The position numbers were made by a program, and so were the translations under genes. DNA of 64,000 nucleotides, from assembly GCA_002796325.1 (NCBI GenBank), contig PCXA01000002.1, positions 62,001 through 126,000 of the forward strand. Reading direction: 5' to 3'. The notes beneath the pieces are model-generated. The model did no database searches, was not told the DNA's origin, and was given only the letters and a program-made list of their open reading frames with translations. Numbering within the stretch: position 1 is the stretch's first letter; each line of letters begins with the position of its first letter. Shown one piece after another: positions 11,616 through 21,692 of this stretch. The stretch is from Deltaproteobacteria bacterium CG11_big_fil_rev_8_21_14_0_20_47_16. GTDB lineage: Bacteria > UBA10199 > GCA-002796325 > 1-14-0-20-47-16.

Positions 11616-12575
11616 ATGGCTGAGCAACAAAGCGTTAGTCTGGGCGGGTCGATCAAAGGCGTATTTTGGGGATTTGTTCTCATTCCCTTGGCCTTATGGC
11701 TCTGTTACCATGGTGAAACCCGCAAAGAGATTTCGGCCTATGTTCAAAAGGCGGTAGCCGTCGTCCCCACTGCCGAACTCGCAGGCGAAAAGGACGTTCG
11801 CTTCTCAGGCACACCCGAAGCCGAAGTTGTTACCGATACCGCCTATGGCGTTGGCAACGCCTGGTACATCAATCGTCAGGTTGACGTGTATCGCCAAGTT
11901 GAAAAAACCCGCAAAGTCAAAAAGGATGGCAAGGACGTTGACGAAAAATATCTCGCCAACGATTGGGTTCGCGATCCCGATATGAGCAAAATTAGCAGTG
12001 TCTCTGAATTGAAATTTGGATCTCTAACAGTTCACATTCCAACGTCTGCACGCTGGATGGAAAACAAAGGTGACAACGTTTTAATGCCTGAAACCATTTT
12101 GGGCAAACCCAATGGTGGCGAACCTGCACTCGGTGACAAACGTGTCAAGGTCACTGGCATTAAGGCGGGCGCTCCACTCTTCGTGGCAGGTCATCACAGT
12201 AATGGTACGATCAGCGCAAACGAAGATGGCATGATGATTGTTTCAGCAATGTCTGAAGGTGAAACCATTCAATCACTCAAGTCGGGTGATCGCTTTATGT
12301 ATTGGCTGATCAAGGTTGGCTCATTCTTGCTCTTATATATCGGTTTTATGTCGGTTCTGGGCCCACTCACTTGGGCATTGTCCTGGATTCCACTACTGGG
12401 CGAAATTGGCCGCGGCGCCATTGGCTTTGCCATGTTCGTGCTGTCTGCCATCCTTATTGCGGCCATTACCGTTTTGGTTCACTACTTCTGGTATGTGTTG
12501 GCGGGATTTGTCGTCTTGCTCGCGGGTATTGTGGCACTACTGGTATCCATCGGTAAGCGCAAACAACCGGCCTAA
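11616..12575 (+). CDS. TMEM43 family membrane protein
   Basis: N-terminal TM, long extracytoplasmic domain, C-terminal TM cluster with GPLTWALSWIPLLGEIGRGAI. Confidence 0.75.
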   Translation: MAEQQSVSLGGSIKGVFWGFVLIPLALWLCYHGETRKEISAYVQKAVAVVPTAELAGEKDVRFSGTPEAEVVTDTAYGVGNAWYINRQVDVYRQVEKTRKVKKDGKDVDEKYLANDWVRDPDMSKISSVSELKFGSLTVHIPTSARWMENKGDNVLMPETILGKPNGGEPALGDKRVKVTGIKAGAPLFVAGHHSNGTISANEDGMMIVSAMSEGETIQSLKSGDRFMYWLIKVGSFLLLYIGFMSVLGPLTWALSWIPLLGEIGRGAIGFAMFVLSAILIAAITVLVHYFWYVLAGFVVLLAGIVALLVSIGKRKQPA

Positions 12576-12582
12576 TTTAAGA

Positions 12583-13422
12583 CTAAGACGTGCGCCACTG
12601 GCGCATCCAGTTGGCAATGGGCAGCAGCTTTTGCAGTGCAATTCCGGTTGCAACGCCATTGTTGTCAAGCATCTCCACAACTGATTCAGTAGCAACGTTA
12701 CCTTTGGCACCTGGTGCAAAGGGGCATCCCCCCAAACCACCTACGGCGCTATCAATCGTGGTAATACCTAAAGATTGTGCCACACGAATATTTTCCAACG
12801 CACGCCCATTGGTATCATGGAAATGTACGGCAATGCGATCCGCTGAAATTGTTTTGAGAAGGATTACAAGCAGACCGCGCACTTCATCGGGGGTTGCGTG
12901 ACCAATCGTATCGCCAAGAGAGACTTCCCAACACCCCATCTTGATCAATTCAGCAGCGAGGGCGACAACTCTTTCAGGTTTGATGGCGCCTTCATAAGGG
13001 CAATGCCAGCAGGTGGATAGATAACCCCGGACATCAATTTGATGAGGCGCTGCCATTTTGATAACGTCTTGAATCTTGGCAAGGGAATCGCCAACCGACA
13101 TGCGAATATTTTTTTGATTAAAGGTTTCAGAGGCCGCAGTAAACACTGCAACACTTGTCATGCCCGATTGAATTGCCGCGTCCATTCCTTTTGGATTCGG
13201 AACAAGCGCGGTATAGCGCACACCTGGTTTACGCGTAAGGCGCTTGACCACCTCGGCTGTGTCCGCCATCGTTGGCACCAAATCAGCGCGCACAAACGAG
13301 CCCACTTCCACATGCTGAACACCTGCATCGACAAGATCGTGAATCAATTTTACCTTGTCATCCGTGGACATTATTTTGGATTCATTTTGCAAACCATCGC
13401 GCGGCCCCACTTCGACAATCAT
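12583..13422 (-). CDS. Hydroxymethylglutaryl-CoA lyase
   Basis: VEVGPRDGLQNE, HFHDTNGRALENI, DSAVGGLGGCPFAPGAKGNVATE. Confidence 0.95.
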   Translation of the reverse strand: MIVEVGPRDGLQNESKIMSTDDKVKLIHDLVDAGVQHVEVGSFVRADLVPTMADTAEVVKRLTRKPGVRYTALVPNPKGMDAAIQSGMTSVAVFTAASETFNQKNIRMSVGDSLAKIQDVIKMAAPHQIDVRGYLSTCWHCPYEGAIKPERVVALAAELIKMGCWEVSLGDTIGHATPDEVRGLLVILLKTISADRIAVHFHDTNGRALENIRVAQSLGITTIDSAVGGLGGCPFAPGAKGNVATESVVEMLDNNGVATGIALQKLLPIANWMRQWRTS

Positions 13423-15062
13423 TCAACCTCCGCAATTTTTTTGCCCATCTCCACCATATCGCCCACTTTATAATTCAGCTTGGTGACAGTCCCTGCCTCT
13501 GGCGCCTTGATCGCATTTTCCATCTTCATAGCTTCCATCACAAGAAGTGTGTCCCCTGCTTCAACGGAATCACCTTCTTCAACCAAGACCTTAACAACGC
13601 GACCTGGCATGGGTGCAATGAGAGAACCCGCAGGCTTTGCGCGACGACGCCCTGTACGTGGTGACGCGGTGGATGAAGAAGACTGTCCTGCTATTGAATC
13701 TGTTTGAGAACTGGTTGCAGGATGCCATGGGCTATAGGGATCATTACGCGGTGGTGATTCTTGCGTCCAATGACTGACAAAAGCATCCACAAAGTGCGTA
13801 TCCACATTGCCATGGATAAAACCGGGTGATCGCAAAATATCGACCAGGAATGGGATGTTTGTTGTAACCCCTTCAATTGTATAATCCTGTAACGCAGTAA
13901 TCATGCGAGTAATTGCCGCCCCACGTGTTTCCGCATGGGTCACCACTTTGGAGAGCATGGGATCAAAATCAATTGTTACGGCAGTGCCCGGTGTGAGCGC
14001 ACTTTCCATGCGCACACCCATGCCAGATGGCTCCGACAGGCGCGCCACACGGCCTGTAACAGGCAAAAAGCCATTCTGCGGATCTTCGGCATAGATACGA
14101 CATTCAATGGCATGCCCTTTGGGTTTCACATCACTTTGATTGAGCGACAGTTTTTCACCCGATGCAATTCGCAACTGCCACGCCACCAAGTCCACATCGT
14201 AGACCTCTTCGGTTACGGCATGTTCCACCTGCAGGCGTGTGTTCATTTCCAAGAAATAATAATTATGATGATGGTCCATCAAAAATTCCATGGTGCCCGC
14301 ACTCACATAGCCCACATGCTTGGCCACCTTGACAGCTGCCTCTCCCATTTCCTTCCGAAGCGCATCACTCACCGCAGGACTCGGTGATTCTTCCACAATT
14401 TTTTGATGACGACGTTGCAGCGAACAATCGCGTTCACCCAGATGCACGGCATTGCCATGGGTATCGGCCAGAATTTGAATTTCGATATGACGTGGATGCT
14501 CCACCAGTTTTTCAATAAAGACGGTGCCATCGCCAAACGCAGCAAGTGCTTCGCGACTGGAGGCGGCCATCGCATCTTTCAGATCCGCCGCCGCCTTCAC
14601 CACGCGCATGCCTTTACCACCACCACCTGCAGCGGCCTTCACCAGAACCGGATAGCCAATCTTGGCAATGGCTTCGGCAACGGTATCAAAGTCGTCCATA
14701 CCCGTCATAATCCCCGGCACGGTCGGCACGCCCAGTGTTTGCATGAGCTGCTTGGCCGCTACTTTATTGCCCATCTGACGCATCACTTCGGCCGACGGGC
14801 CAACAAAAATAATCTTGGCCTTGGCACAGGCCTCCGCAAATTTTGGATTTTCAGAGAGAAAGCCATAGCCCGGATGAATGGCATCGCATTTTTTCGCTTT
14901 GGCAATTTGAATGATGCGATCAATATCCAGGTAGGCCGCAATGGGCTGAACATCGTTATAGACTTGAATAGGTGTCACCCCCAATGCACGACACGCGCGT
15001 GAGATGCGATTGGCAATTTCACCTCGATTAGCGATGAGAAGACGCTGGATCATAGCATCCAA
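13419..15062 (-). CDS. Biotin carboxylase/BCCP alpha subunit, probably methylcrotonyl-CoA carboxylase alpha
   Basis: LIANRGEIANRISRACR, KAAAGGGGKGMRVV, EMNTRLQVEHAVTE, C-terminal biotinyl MEAMKMENAI. Confidence 0.92.
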   Translation of the reverse strand: MDAMIQRLLIANRGEIANRISRACRALGVTPIQVYNDVQPIAAYLDIDRIIQIAKAKKCDAIHPGYGFLSENPKFAEACAKAKIIFVGPSAEVMRQMGNKVAAKQLMQTLGVPTVPGIMTGMDDFDTVAEAIAKIGYPVLVKAAAGGGGKGMRVVKAAADLKDAMAASSREALAAFGDGTVFIEKLVEHPRHIEIQILADTHGNAVHLGERDCSLQRRHQKIVEESPSPAVSDALRKEMGEAAVKVAKHVGYVSAGTMEFLMDHHHNYYFLEMNTRLQVEHAVTEEVYDVDLVAWQLRIASGEKLSLNQSDVKPKGHAIECRIYAEDPQNGFLPVTGRVARLSEPSGMGVRMESALTPGTAVTIDFDPMLSKVVTHAETRGAAITRMITALQDYTIEGVTTNIPFLVDILRSPGFIHGNVDTHFVDAFVSHWTQESPPRNDPYSPWHPATSSQTDSIAGQSSSSTASPRTGRRRAKPAGSLIAPMPGRVVKVLVEEGDSVEAGDTLLVMEAMKMENAIKAPEAGTVTKLNYKVGDMVEMGKKIAEVE

Positions 15063-15799
15063 CTGGGTTTACGTTTTTCGAGGAATGCACTCATGCCTTC
15101 TTGGCCTTCGGGGGTGACACGAATATTGGCGATGGCATTAATAGTTTTGCTGACCATGGCGGGTGTGATTTTGGGGATTAACTCCTTCACCATTTGCTTG
15201 GCCGCAATGATGGCCTTGGGGCCACCCGTCATCAAGATACTCAAAATTTTGTCGAGCTCTGCTTGTAATTGATCACGCGGCACTACGGAATGCACCAAGT
15301 CCAAACCTGCAGCCTGGGCCGCGCGCAGTCGTTCACCCGTAATAAAATAACGACGGGATTGCGACGTACCAATCTTTTGAATCACGTATGGCGCAATAAT
15401 CGAAGGAATGATGCCCAGCTTCACTTCGGACAATCCAAAAACACAGTCTTCCGATGCAATCACAATATCGGCAACAGCCACCAGTCCCACGCCCCCACCG
15501 ATCGCTGCACCTTGCACCACCGCAATGAGCGGCTTCTTCAAATTGTAAAGTGTGGCCATCAGGTTTGAAATCAATGTGGCATCTTTTTTATTTTGGGCCT
15601 TACTTGCATGCAGCGAACTCTTCATCCATTGCAGATCGGCGCCTGCACAAAAGAAGTCCCCTTCACCGCGCAATACAATTGCACGCACACTGGGATCTTT
15701 ATCCGCGGCTTTTGCCTCACGAATCACGCGCTGGATCATTTCTGGATTCAATGCGTTTCGAACTTCGGGTCGGTTGAGTGTAATTATTGCTATTGTCAT
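15050..15799 (-). CDS. Enoyl-CoA hydratase/isomerase, probably methylglutaconyl-CoA hydratase
   Basis: NRPEVRNALNPEM, FFCAGADLQWM, GAAIGGGVGLVAVADIV; operon context. Confidence 0.85.
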   Translation of the reverse strand: MTIAIITLNRPEVRNALNPEMIQRVIREAKAADKDPSVRAIVLRGEGDFFCAGADLQWMKSSLHASKAQNKKDATLISNLMATLYNLKKPLIAVVQGAAIGGGVGLVAVADIVIASEDCVFGLSEVKLGIIPSIIAPYVIQKIGTSQSRRYFITGERLRAAQAAGLDLVHSVVPRDQLQAELDKILSILMTGGPKAIIAAKQMVKELIPKITPAMVSKTINAIANIRVTPEGQEGMSAFLEKRKPSWML

Positions 15800-15801
15800 G
15801 T

Positions 15802-16317
15802 TCAAAATTTCCCTGAAAAACCAACGGCAGGAGCAAGGTTACCAGAACTATTACTCACAGCGGTTGGATAGATAATTCTTGCACTGCCTTCCCGTAATGC
15901 ATAACCAACAAGGGCACCAATCACTGGGCCCAGAACTATTAGTCCCAATCCACCAAGAGAAACAAAAATTGCCGTACCCGTAGGGTCGCCACTGGAACCT
16001 CTATTGCTACCCACTGTGGATATCAGTGCAATACCACCCCCGACACCCACTGCTGTACCAATCAAAAGCCCAGGCAATATCCTACTTTTGACAGACTCAA
16101 TTGATTCAAGATCACTCAATGAATATGATCTTTTACCCTTTTCGTAGACCAATTCTTGATCAGTCTGGAGCTCCAAATTTTTACCCAAAGTACAAAACTT
16201 TTTATCAGTCTTGGGATAAACACAGTAGCGCGTCTTTGGTTCAAAACTCAAAGTATCTGCAAATGAAACCGACTGGACCACGAACATAGCGCATAGCAAC
16301 ATTGCGAATAACTTCAT
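15802..16317 (-). CDS. Hypothetical membrane protein inside the carboxylase operon
   Basis: Signal peptide MKLFAMLLCAMFVVQSVSFA; glycine-rich hydrophobic segments; stop 2 nt before the hydratase ATG. Confidence 0.7.
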   Translation of the reverse strand: MKLFAMLLCAMFVVQSVSFADTLSFEPKTRYCVYPKTDKKFCTLGKNLELQTDQELVYEKGKRSYSLSDLESIESVKSRILPGLLIGTAVGVGGGIALISTVGSNRGSSGDPTGTAIFVSLGGLGLIVLGPVIGALVGYALREGSARIIYPTAVSNSSGNLAPAVGFSGKF

Positions 16318-16325
16318 CTATCCTC

Positions 16326-17918
16326 TTACATTCTAAACACGCCGTACTTGGGATCCCCAAACGGTCGGTTAAGTGCGATTGAAATGCCCTGTGCCAAAAC
16401 ACGGCGTGTATCCACAGGATCAATAATGCCATCATCCCACAGACGTGCCGTGGAATAGTACGCACTACTTTCTGCTGCGTATTTATCGAGTATTGGTTTC
16501 TTGAACGCCTCTTCTTCAGATTTACTCATCGGCTTGGTTTCATTTTTGACGGTTGCCAAAACATTGGCCGCTTGCTCGCCGCCCATGACTGAAATGCACG
16601 CATTCGGCCACATCCAAAGTTGGCGCGGTTGATACGCGCGCCCGCACATGCCGTAATTGCCAGCACCATACGACCCACCAATCACCACTGTAAATTTGGG
16701 CACCACTGAATTGGACACCGCCATCACCATCTTGGCGCCGTCTTTCGCGATGCCGCCATTTTCATATTGCTTGCCCACCATGAAACCTGTGATGTTTTGT
16801 AAAAACACGAGTGGCACGCCGCGCTGATTGCACAACTCAATAAAATGCGCCGCCTTCAGTGAACTTTCAGAAAAGAGTACACCATTGTTGGCCACAATAC
16901 CGACGGGATAACCCATGATGCGTGCAATGCCGCAGACAATAGTTGTACCATAAAGTGCTTTAAACTCATGAAAGCGGCTGCCATCCACCAAGCGGGCAAT
17001 CACTTCATGCACGTCATATGGTTTTTTGAGATCACTATTAATGACACCGTAAATTTCAGATGGATCGTACAAAGGCGCTTCGGGTGGCAGAACATCGAGC
17101 GATTGCTTCACTGATTGCGGTACTGTTGAAACAATAGACCTCAGGATTTCTAACGCATGGGCGTCGTCCTCCGCATAATGATCGGCCACACCGGAGTTAC
17201 GACAATGCACATCTGCGCCACCCAGGTCTTCGGCGGTAACCACTTCACCCGTCGCGGCCTTCACCAACGGCGGTCCACCCAAAAAGATGGTGCCTGTTCC
17301 TTTTACAATTATCGTTTCATCACTCATGGCCGGCACGTATGCACCACCCGCGGTGCAAGATCCCATGACCGCTGCAATCTGTGGAATGCCCTGCGCACTC
17401 ATTTGCGCCTGGTTATAAAAGATGCGACCAAAGTGGTCTTTATCAGGAAATACTTCGGCCTGCAGCGGTAAGAATGCCCCACCGGAATCCACCAAATACA
17501 CGCAGGGCAGTTTGTTTTCGAGTGCGACTTCTTGTGCGCGCAGATGTTTTTTAACGGTGAGTGGAAAATAAGTGCCGCCTTTAACCGTTGCGTCATTCGC
17601 AATAATCAAACACTCGCGGCCCGACACCGTTCCCACACCAGTCACAACGCCCGCACCAGGGGCCTCATTATTATAGCAATCCCATGCGGCCAGTTGAGAG
17701 AACTCCATGAACGGAGAACCGGCATCCAAAAGACCTGCCACACGCTCACGCGCTGTCATCTTGCCGCGGTCTTTGTGACGTTTCTGGGCAACTTCTCCGC
17801 CGCCCGCGCTCACCTTGGCCTTGGCAGCTGAAAATTCTTCCATGACCGCCGCAAAGTCTTTTTGGTTGGTTTTATAAAGCTCTGATTTTGTGTCGATATG
17901 AGAGTCGATGATATCCAT
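16326..17918 (-). CDS. Carboxyl transferase beta subunit, probably methylcrotonyl-CoA carboxylase beta
   Basis: [56 protein letters not shown]. Confidence 0.95.
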   Translation of the reverse strand: MDIIDSHIDTKSELYKTNQKDFAAVMEEFSAAKAKVSAGGGEVAQKRHKDRGKMTARERVAGLLDAGSPFMEFSQLAAWDCYNNEAPGAGVVTGVGTVSGRECLIIANDATVKGGTYFPLTVKKHLRAQEVALENKLPCVYLVDSGGAFLPLQAEVFPDKDHFGRIFYNQAQMSAQGIPQIAAVMGSCTAGGAYVPAMSDETIIVKGTGTIFLGGPPLVKAATGEVVTAEDLGGADVHCRNSGVADHYAEDDAHALEILRSIVSTVPQSVKQSLDVLPPEAPLYDPSEIYGVINSDLKKPYDVHEVIARLVDGSRFHEFKALYGTTIVCGIARIMGYPVGIVANNGVLFSESSLKAAHFIELCNQRGVPLVFLQNITGFMVGKQYENGGIAKDGAKMVMAVSNSVVPKFTVVIGGSYGAGNYGMCGRAYQPRQLWMWPNACISVMGGEQAANVLATVKNETKPMSKSEEEAFKKPILDKYAAESSAYYSTARLWDDGIIDPVDTRRVLAQGISIALNRPFGDPKYGVFRM

Positions 17919-17924
17919 GCCGAG

Positions 17925-17953
17925 CTTCTACGTCATGCGGAAAGCTCAGGCAA
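17925..17953 (-). promoter_or_regulatory. Candidate promoter of the carboxylase operon, TTGCCT-N17-TAGAAG, 6 nt upstream of ATG
   Basis: -35 17948-17953, -10 17925-17930; no clear Shine-Dalgarno. Confidence 0.5.
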
Positions 17954-19159
17954 AGCATTTTTTGTGCTCGCAGATGAATCAAGCGGCACTACAAATCGGA
18001 CAATAATAAGACTGGCAACACTGAATCCGATTGAAACATAGCCCACTACAGAATAACCCAGCAATTCCCCCGAGACGGCTTTATGCACGATCACACCAGA
18101 TAAAATAGACGCAAGCGCTGCAGCAAGATGCTGCACACACGACACCATTCCCATAAAGCCACCACGGAATCTCGGCTGCACTGTTGCAGTGATCATGGCA
18201 ATTGCAGGGACAAAACGGCCACTCACCGACACAAAGAAGAGCGTTGTTACAAGGAGTGCAACCGGAATGGCCACGCGAGGTAAGTGGGTCACTAGAAAAA
18301 TGGGAATCACGGCAAAAAGGGCCGAAATCACAAATACCCTTGTACGCCCGAATTTATCAGCCAAGCGACCAATCACAGGTGACAGAATACTCGTCGTAAT
18401 CCCACCAATCAGATAAATATAGGTCAGTTGGAATTCAGTAAACCCGACATTGTCCACCATATAAGGGCTGATAAAGGGCACCACCATGAATTGCGTCGCC
18501 ATCAATGTACCCATCAGCAAAAGTGCCATAAACTGATTGCGATGCCTCGCAATACCACGAAGCAAGTCCCAGTAGTGGCCCGCCATGCGTTCACTTATGT
18601 GAGCAGCAACATTCGGCACAAACATATGACTTAAAGCAAGGATGACCAAACTCATTCCGGTAAGTAGCAAGAATGTGGCATGCCAGCCAAAGAGTGTGGC
18701 AATATAAAGCCCAAACGGCACCCCAAAAATGGTGGCCGCAGAAAATGAGGTCATCACAATTCCCATCGCTCCAGCGCGGCGTTCCAGCGGAACCAAGTCA
18801 CCGACAATCGCAAAAATCTGGCCCGACAAGACACCACCAAATAAACCGGAGACCAAGCGTGCCACCATAAGTAACATATAGGTGGGTGCCAAGGCGCAAC
18901 CCAGGGTACTTACCACAAATCCCACATAGGCCGTCATCAGCACATGTTTGCGGTCAAAGTGGTCCACAAAGGCAGCACTCGCAAAGTTGGAAACAGATGC
19001 ACTCAAGGTATACGCTGACACCAGCATCGCAAATTGATGCGGTGTAATGTCAAAGAGCCGCATGAGTTGTGGCCCCAGAGGCATAATCACCATAAAATCC
19101 ATGATGGATGTAAATTGAATGGCCGCCAGGATAAACAGGAGCACTTTTTCATTTTTCAT
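17933..19159 (-). CDS. MFS transporter
   Basis: 12-TM-like ORF; DHFDRKHVLM and GRLADKFGRTRVF loops. Confidence 0.9.
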   Translation of the reverse strand: MKNEKVLLFILAAIQFTSIMDFMVIMPLGPQLMRLFDITPHQFAMLVSAYTLSASVSNFASAAFVDHFDRKHVLMTAYVGFVVSTLGCALAPTYMLLMVARLVSGLFGGVLSGQIFAIVGDLVPLERRAGAMGIVMTSFSAATIFGVPFGLYIATLFGWHATFLLLTGMSLVILALSHMFVPNVAAHISERMAGHYWDLLRGIARHRNQFMALLLMGTLMATQFMVVPFISPYMVDNVGFTEFQLTYIYLIGGITTSILSPVIGRLADKFGRTRVFVISALFAVIPIFLVTHLPRVAIPVALLVTTLFFVSVSGRFVPAIAMITATVQPRFRGGFMGMVSCVQHLAAALASILSGVIVHKAVSGELLGYSVVGYVSIGFSVASLIIVRFVVPLDSSASTKNALPELSA

Positions 19160-19165
19160 GGCGCT

Positions 19166-19194
19166 CTACTATCATTAATCTTTTGACATGAGAA
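19166..19194 (-). promoter_or_regulatory. Candidate promoter of the MFS gene, TTCTCA-N17-TAGTAG, 6 nt upstream of ATG
   Basis: -35 19189-19194, -10 19166-19171; overlaps the divergent pgsA promoter. Confidence 0.4.
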
Positions 19195-19211
19195 TGGTGA
19201 AATTCTAGAAG
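19183..19211 (+). promoter_or_regulatory. Candidate pgsA promoter, TTGACA-N17-TAGAAG, 6 nt upstream of ATG
   Basis: Perfect -35 19183-19188, -10 19206-19211. Confidence 0.6.
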
Positions 19212-19217
19212 CAGCGC

Positions 19218-19817
19218 ATGCCACGTCTTCGCGGAACCATTTTGAACATCCCCAACATCATATCGATGGCGCGCATTGTTGCAGTCCCTGTTTTTGTCAT
19301 TGTCATGATGGCTATTAATCTTAAACATCCTGAAAGCCCCACTGGTAAGTCAGCCGCACTCTGGGCATTTTGGATCTACGTAGGCGCCAGCATCTCTGAC
19401 TTAATCGATGGCTACTATGCGCGGCGCTACAACATCACCAGTGACTTGGGCAAATTCTTGGATCCACTGGCGGACAAACTTCTCAATCTGGCTGCCCTCA
19501 TTATGATGATTCCGCTTCACTGGATTCCGGCGTGGCTTGTTATGCTGCTCATCGCCCGTGAAGTCACCATCACCACACTGCGTGGTGCAGCAGCAAGCGA
19601 AGGCCAGGAAGTGATTGAAGCCAGCAAGTGGGGCAAATACAAAACGGCATTCGGGAACGTGGGAACCGCAGCCCTCGTCCTTCACTACCCCTATTTAAAT
19701 GTGCAATGGAATTTAATCGGTTGGGTTTGTATGGTCATCTTTACCGCATTCTCAGTGGGATCAGGCGCCCACTACTGCTATCACTACTTCGCTTACCACG
19801 TGAAAAATAAGAAATAA
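19218..19817 (+). CDS. pgsA: CDP-diacylglycerol--glycerol-3-phosphate 3-phosphatidyltransferase
   Basis: NIPNIISMARI; SDLIDGYYARRYNITSDLGKFLDPLADK CDP-alcohol phosphotransferase motif. Confidence 0.94.
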   Translation: MPRLRGTILNIPNIISMARIVAVPVFVIVMMAINLKHPESPTGKSAALWAFWIYVGASISDLIDGYYARRYNITSDLGKFLDPLADKLLNLAALIMMIPLHWIPAWLVMLLIAREVTITTLRGAAASEGQEVIEASKWGKYKTAFGNVGTAALVLHYPYLNVQWNLIGWVCMVIFTAFSVGSGAHYCYHYFAYHVKNKK

Positions 19818-19845
19818 AAAAGGCGCCTGCTATCGCAGACGCCTT
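19811..19845 (-). terminator. Intrinsic terminator of tRNA-Gly
   Basis: Minus-strand AAGGCGTCTGCGATAGCAGGCGCCTT hairpin followed by TTTTATTTC. Confidence 0.8.
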
Positions 19846-19846
19846 G

Positions 19847-19918
<72 letters not shown>

Positions 19919-19998
19919 AATTTGGACTATTGCTCTTTTCAATGCTGCGCACGAACAGTGGCTTTGCCAGCTGTGAGTGTCGCAGGATTCTGGGGGAA

Positions 19999-20015
19999 CG
20001 GGGGCATCGCCCCCG
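19999..20015. repeat. GC-rich inverted repeat
   Basis: CGGGGGC-ATC-GCCCCCG upstream of tRNA-Gly and nadB. Confidence 0.7.
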
Positions 20016-20075
20016 CTCTACACAGACCGGGCGCATAAATCAATTTTATATAGCCCTGTCAACTATTTATGGTAG

Positions 20076-21692
20076 ATGCCGCGCATGACCGATTTTCTTG
20101 TGATTGGCTCTGGGATTGCAGGCCTTTATTATGCGCTGAGCGTCGCTGCCCACGGCAAGGTCACCATTATTACCAAGCGTGATCGCGGCGACAGCAACAC
20201 CAAATATGCCCAGGGTGGCATTGCGGCCGTCATGGCAGGTAATGACTCCTTTGAATCCCATGTACAAGATACCCTCATCTCGGGCGATGGTCTCTGCCAT
20301 GAAACGATTGTACGCAGCATCATCCAGGAAGGCCCCGAGCGTGTCCGTCAACTCATTGATTGGGGCGTACGCTTTTCCAAAGGGGAAACCAACTCTTTTG
20401 ACTTGGGACGTGAAGGTGGCCACACGCATCGCCGCATCCTCCACGCCGGTGACGCCACAGGGAATGCCATTGAAACAGCCTTACTCACCGAACTCGAAAA
20501 TCACCCTAACATTACCATTCTCGATCACCACGTGGCAGTTGACCTCATCACAGAGCGTCACACCCACAGCACAACTGATAGCCCTACCTGCTATGGTGCA
20601 TATGTTCTGAACACCCGTAGCAACGAGGTACTCACAATCCCTGCCAAAGTAACACTCCTTGCAACCGGTGGCGCAGGTAAAGTCTATCTTTACACCACCA
20701 ACCCAGATATCGCGAGCGGTGATGGCATGGCCATGGCATGGCGCGCGGGAGCTCAAGTGAGCAATCTAGAATTTGTACAGTTCCATCCGACCTGTCTGTA
20801 CAATCCCCTCTCACAGGATGAGCACGGAAAAACATTTTTGATCTCTGAAGCAGTACGTGGCGAAGGTGGAATCTTGCGTCTCAAATCAGGTGAAGCATTC
20901 ATGCACAACTATGACTCCCGTGGAGACTTGGCTACACGTGACATTACGGCGCGTGCCATTGACCAAGAACTCAAAAAGTCAGGTGAGGCCTGCGTCTATC
21001 TCGACATCACCCATAAGCCGCGAGATTTTCTGCAAAAGCGTTTCCCCACAATTTACAACACCTGTGCACAATTCGGCATCGACATCACAACCCAGCCTAT
21101 TCCAGTCGTACCCGCAGCCCACTACTTCTGCGGTGGCGTTGTCACAGATCAAACAGGTGCTACATCTGTATGCAACTTGTTTGCTGCGGGCGAAGTTGCT
21201 TGCACTGGATTACATGGTGCCAACCGATTGGCCTCCAACTCATTGCTTGAGGCCGTTGTCATGGCGCATCGTGCCGCACAAAACAGCATCACCTACCTTA
21301 ATAACAAAATACCATCACTGCCTGACTGGAATTCTGGGCCGGCAACCACCGCAGATGAACAGGTGGTGATCGCCCACAACTGGGATGAGATTCGTCGGCT
21401 CATGTGGAACTATGTAGGTATTGTACGCACGAACAAACGCCTGCAGCGTGCCGCAACTCGTATCCAGGCATTACGCGATGAGGTTCGTGAATTTTACTGG
21501 CAGACATGCGTCACCAGCGACCTAATTGAACTACGCAACCTGGCAACAGTTGCAAAGTTGGTGATTGATTGCGCAATTGCACGGAAGGAAAGCCGTGGTC
21601 TTCACTACACACTCGACCACCCTCATAAAAGTAACGAACAGGTTAAGGATACTGTGATAGCGGGGCGTGCTTCGAAACCTTCCAGACAATAG
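20076..21692 (+). CDS. nadB: L-aspartate oxidase (start may be 20085)
   Basis: FLVIGSGIAGLYYAL, KYAQGGIAAVM, EGGHTHRRILHAGDATG, GANRLASNSLLEAVV. Confidence 0.96.
   Translation: MPRMTDFLVIGSGIAGLYYALSVAAHGKVTIITKRDRGDSNTKYAQGGIAAVMAGNDSFESHVQDTLISGDGLCHETIVRSIIQEGPERVRQLIDWGVRFSKGETNSFDLGREGGHTHRRILHAGDATGNAIETALLTELENHPNITILDHHVAVDLITERHTHSTTDSPTCYGAYVLNTRSNEVLTIPAKVTLLATGGAGKVYLYTTNPDIASGDGMAMAWRAGAQVSNLEFVQFHPTCLYNPLSQDEHGKTFLISEAVRGEGGILRLKSGEAFMHNYDSRGDLATRDITARAIDQELKKSGEACVYLDITHKPRDFLQKRFPTIYNTCAQFGIDITTQPIPVVPAAHYFCGGVVTDQTGATSVCNLFAAGEVACTGLHGANRLASNSLLEAVVMAHRAAQNSITYLNNKIPSLPDWNSGPATTADEQVVIAHNWDEIRRLMWNYVGIVRTNKRLQRAATRIQALRDEVREFYWQTCVTSDLIELRNLATVAKLVIDCAIARKESRGLHYTLDHPHKSNEQVKDTVIAGRASKPSRQ

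Noticed and set aside
12591-12605. TGCGCCA-C-TGGCGCA palindrome at the TMEM43/HMG-CoA lyase junction as terminator
   Set aside because: No T tract on either side, and it lies in the lyase coding end; not supportable as a terminator
14403-15002. 199-aa plus-strand ORF
   Set aside because: Lies wholly antisense to the biotin carboxylase gene; His/Asn-rich composition typical of antisense frames
20857-21369. 170-aa plus-strand ORF
   Set aside because: Out-of-frame shadow inside nadB
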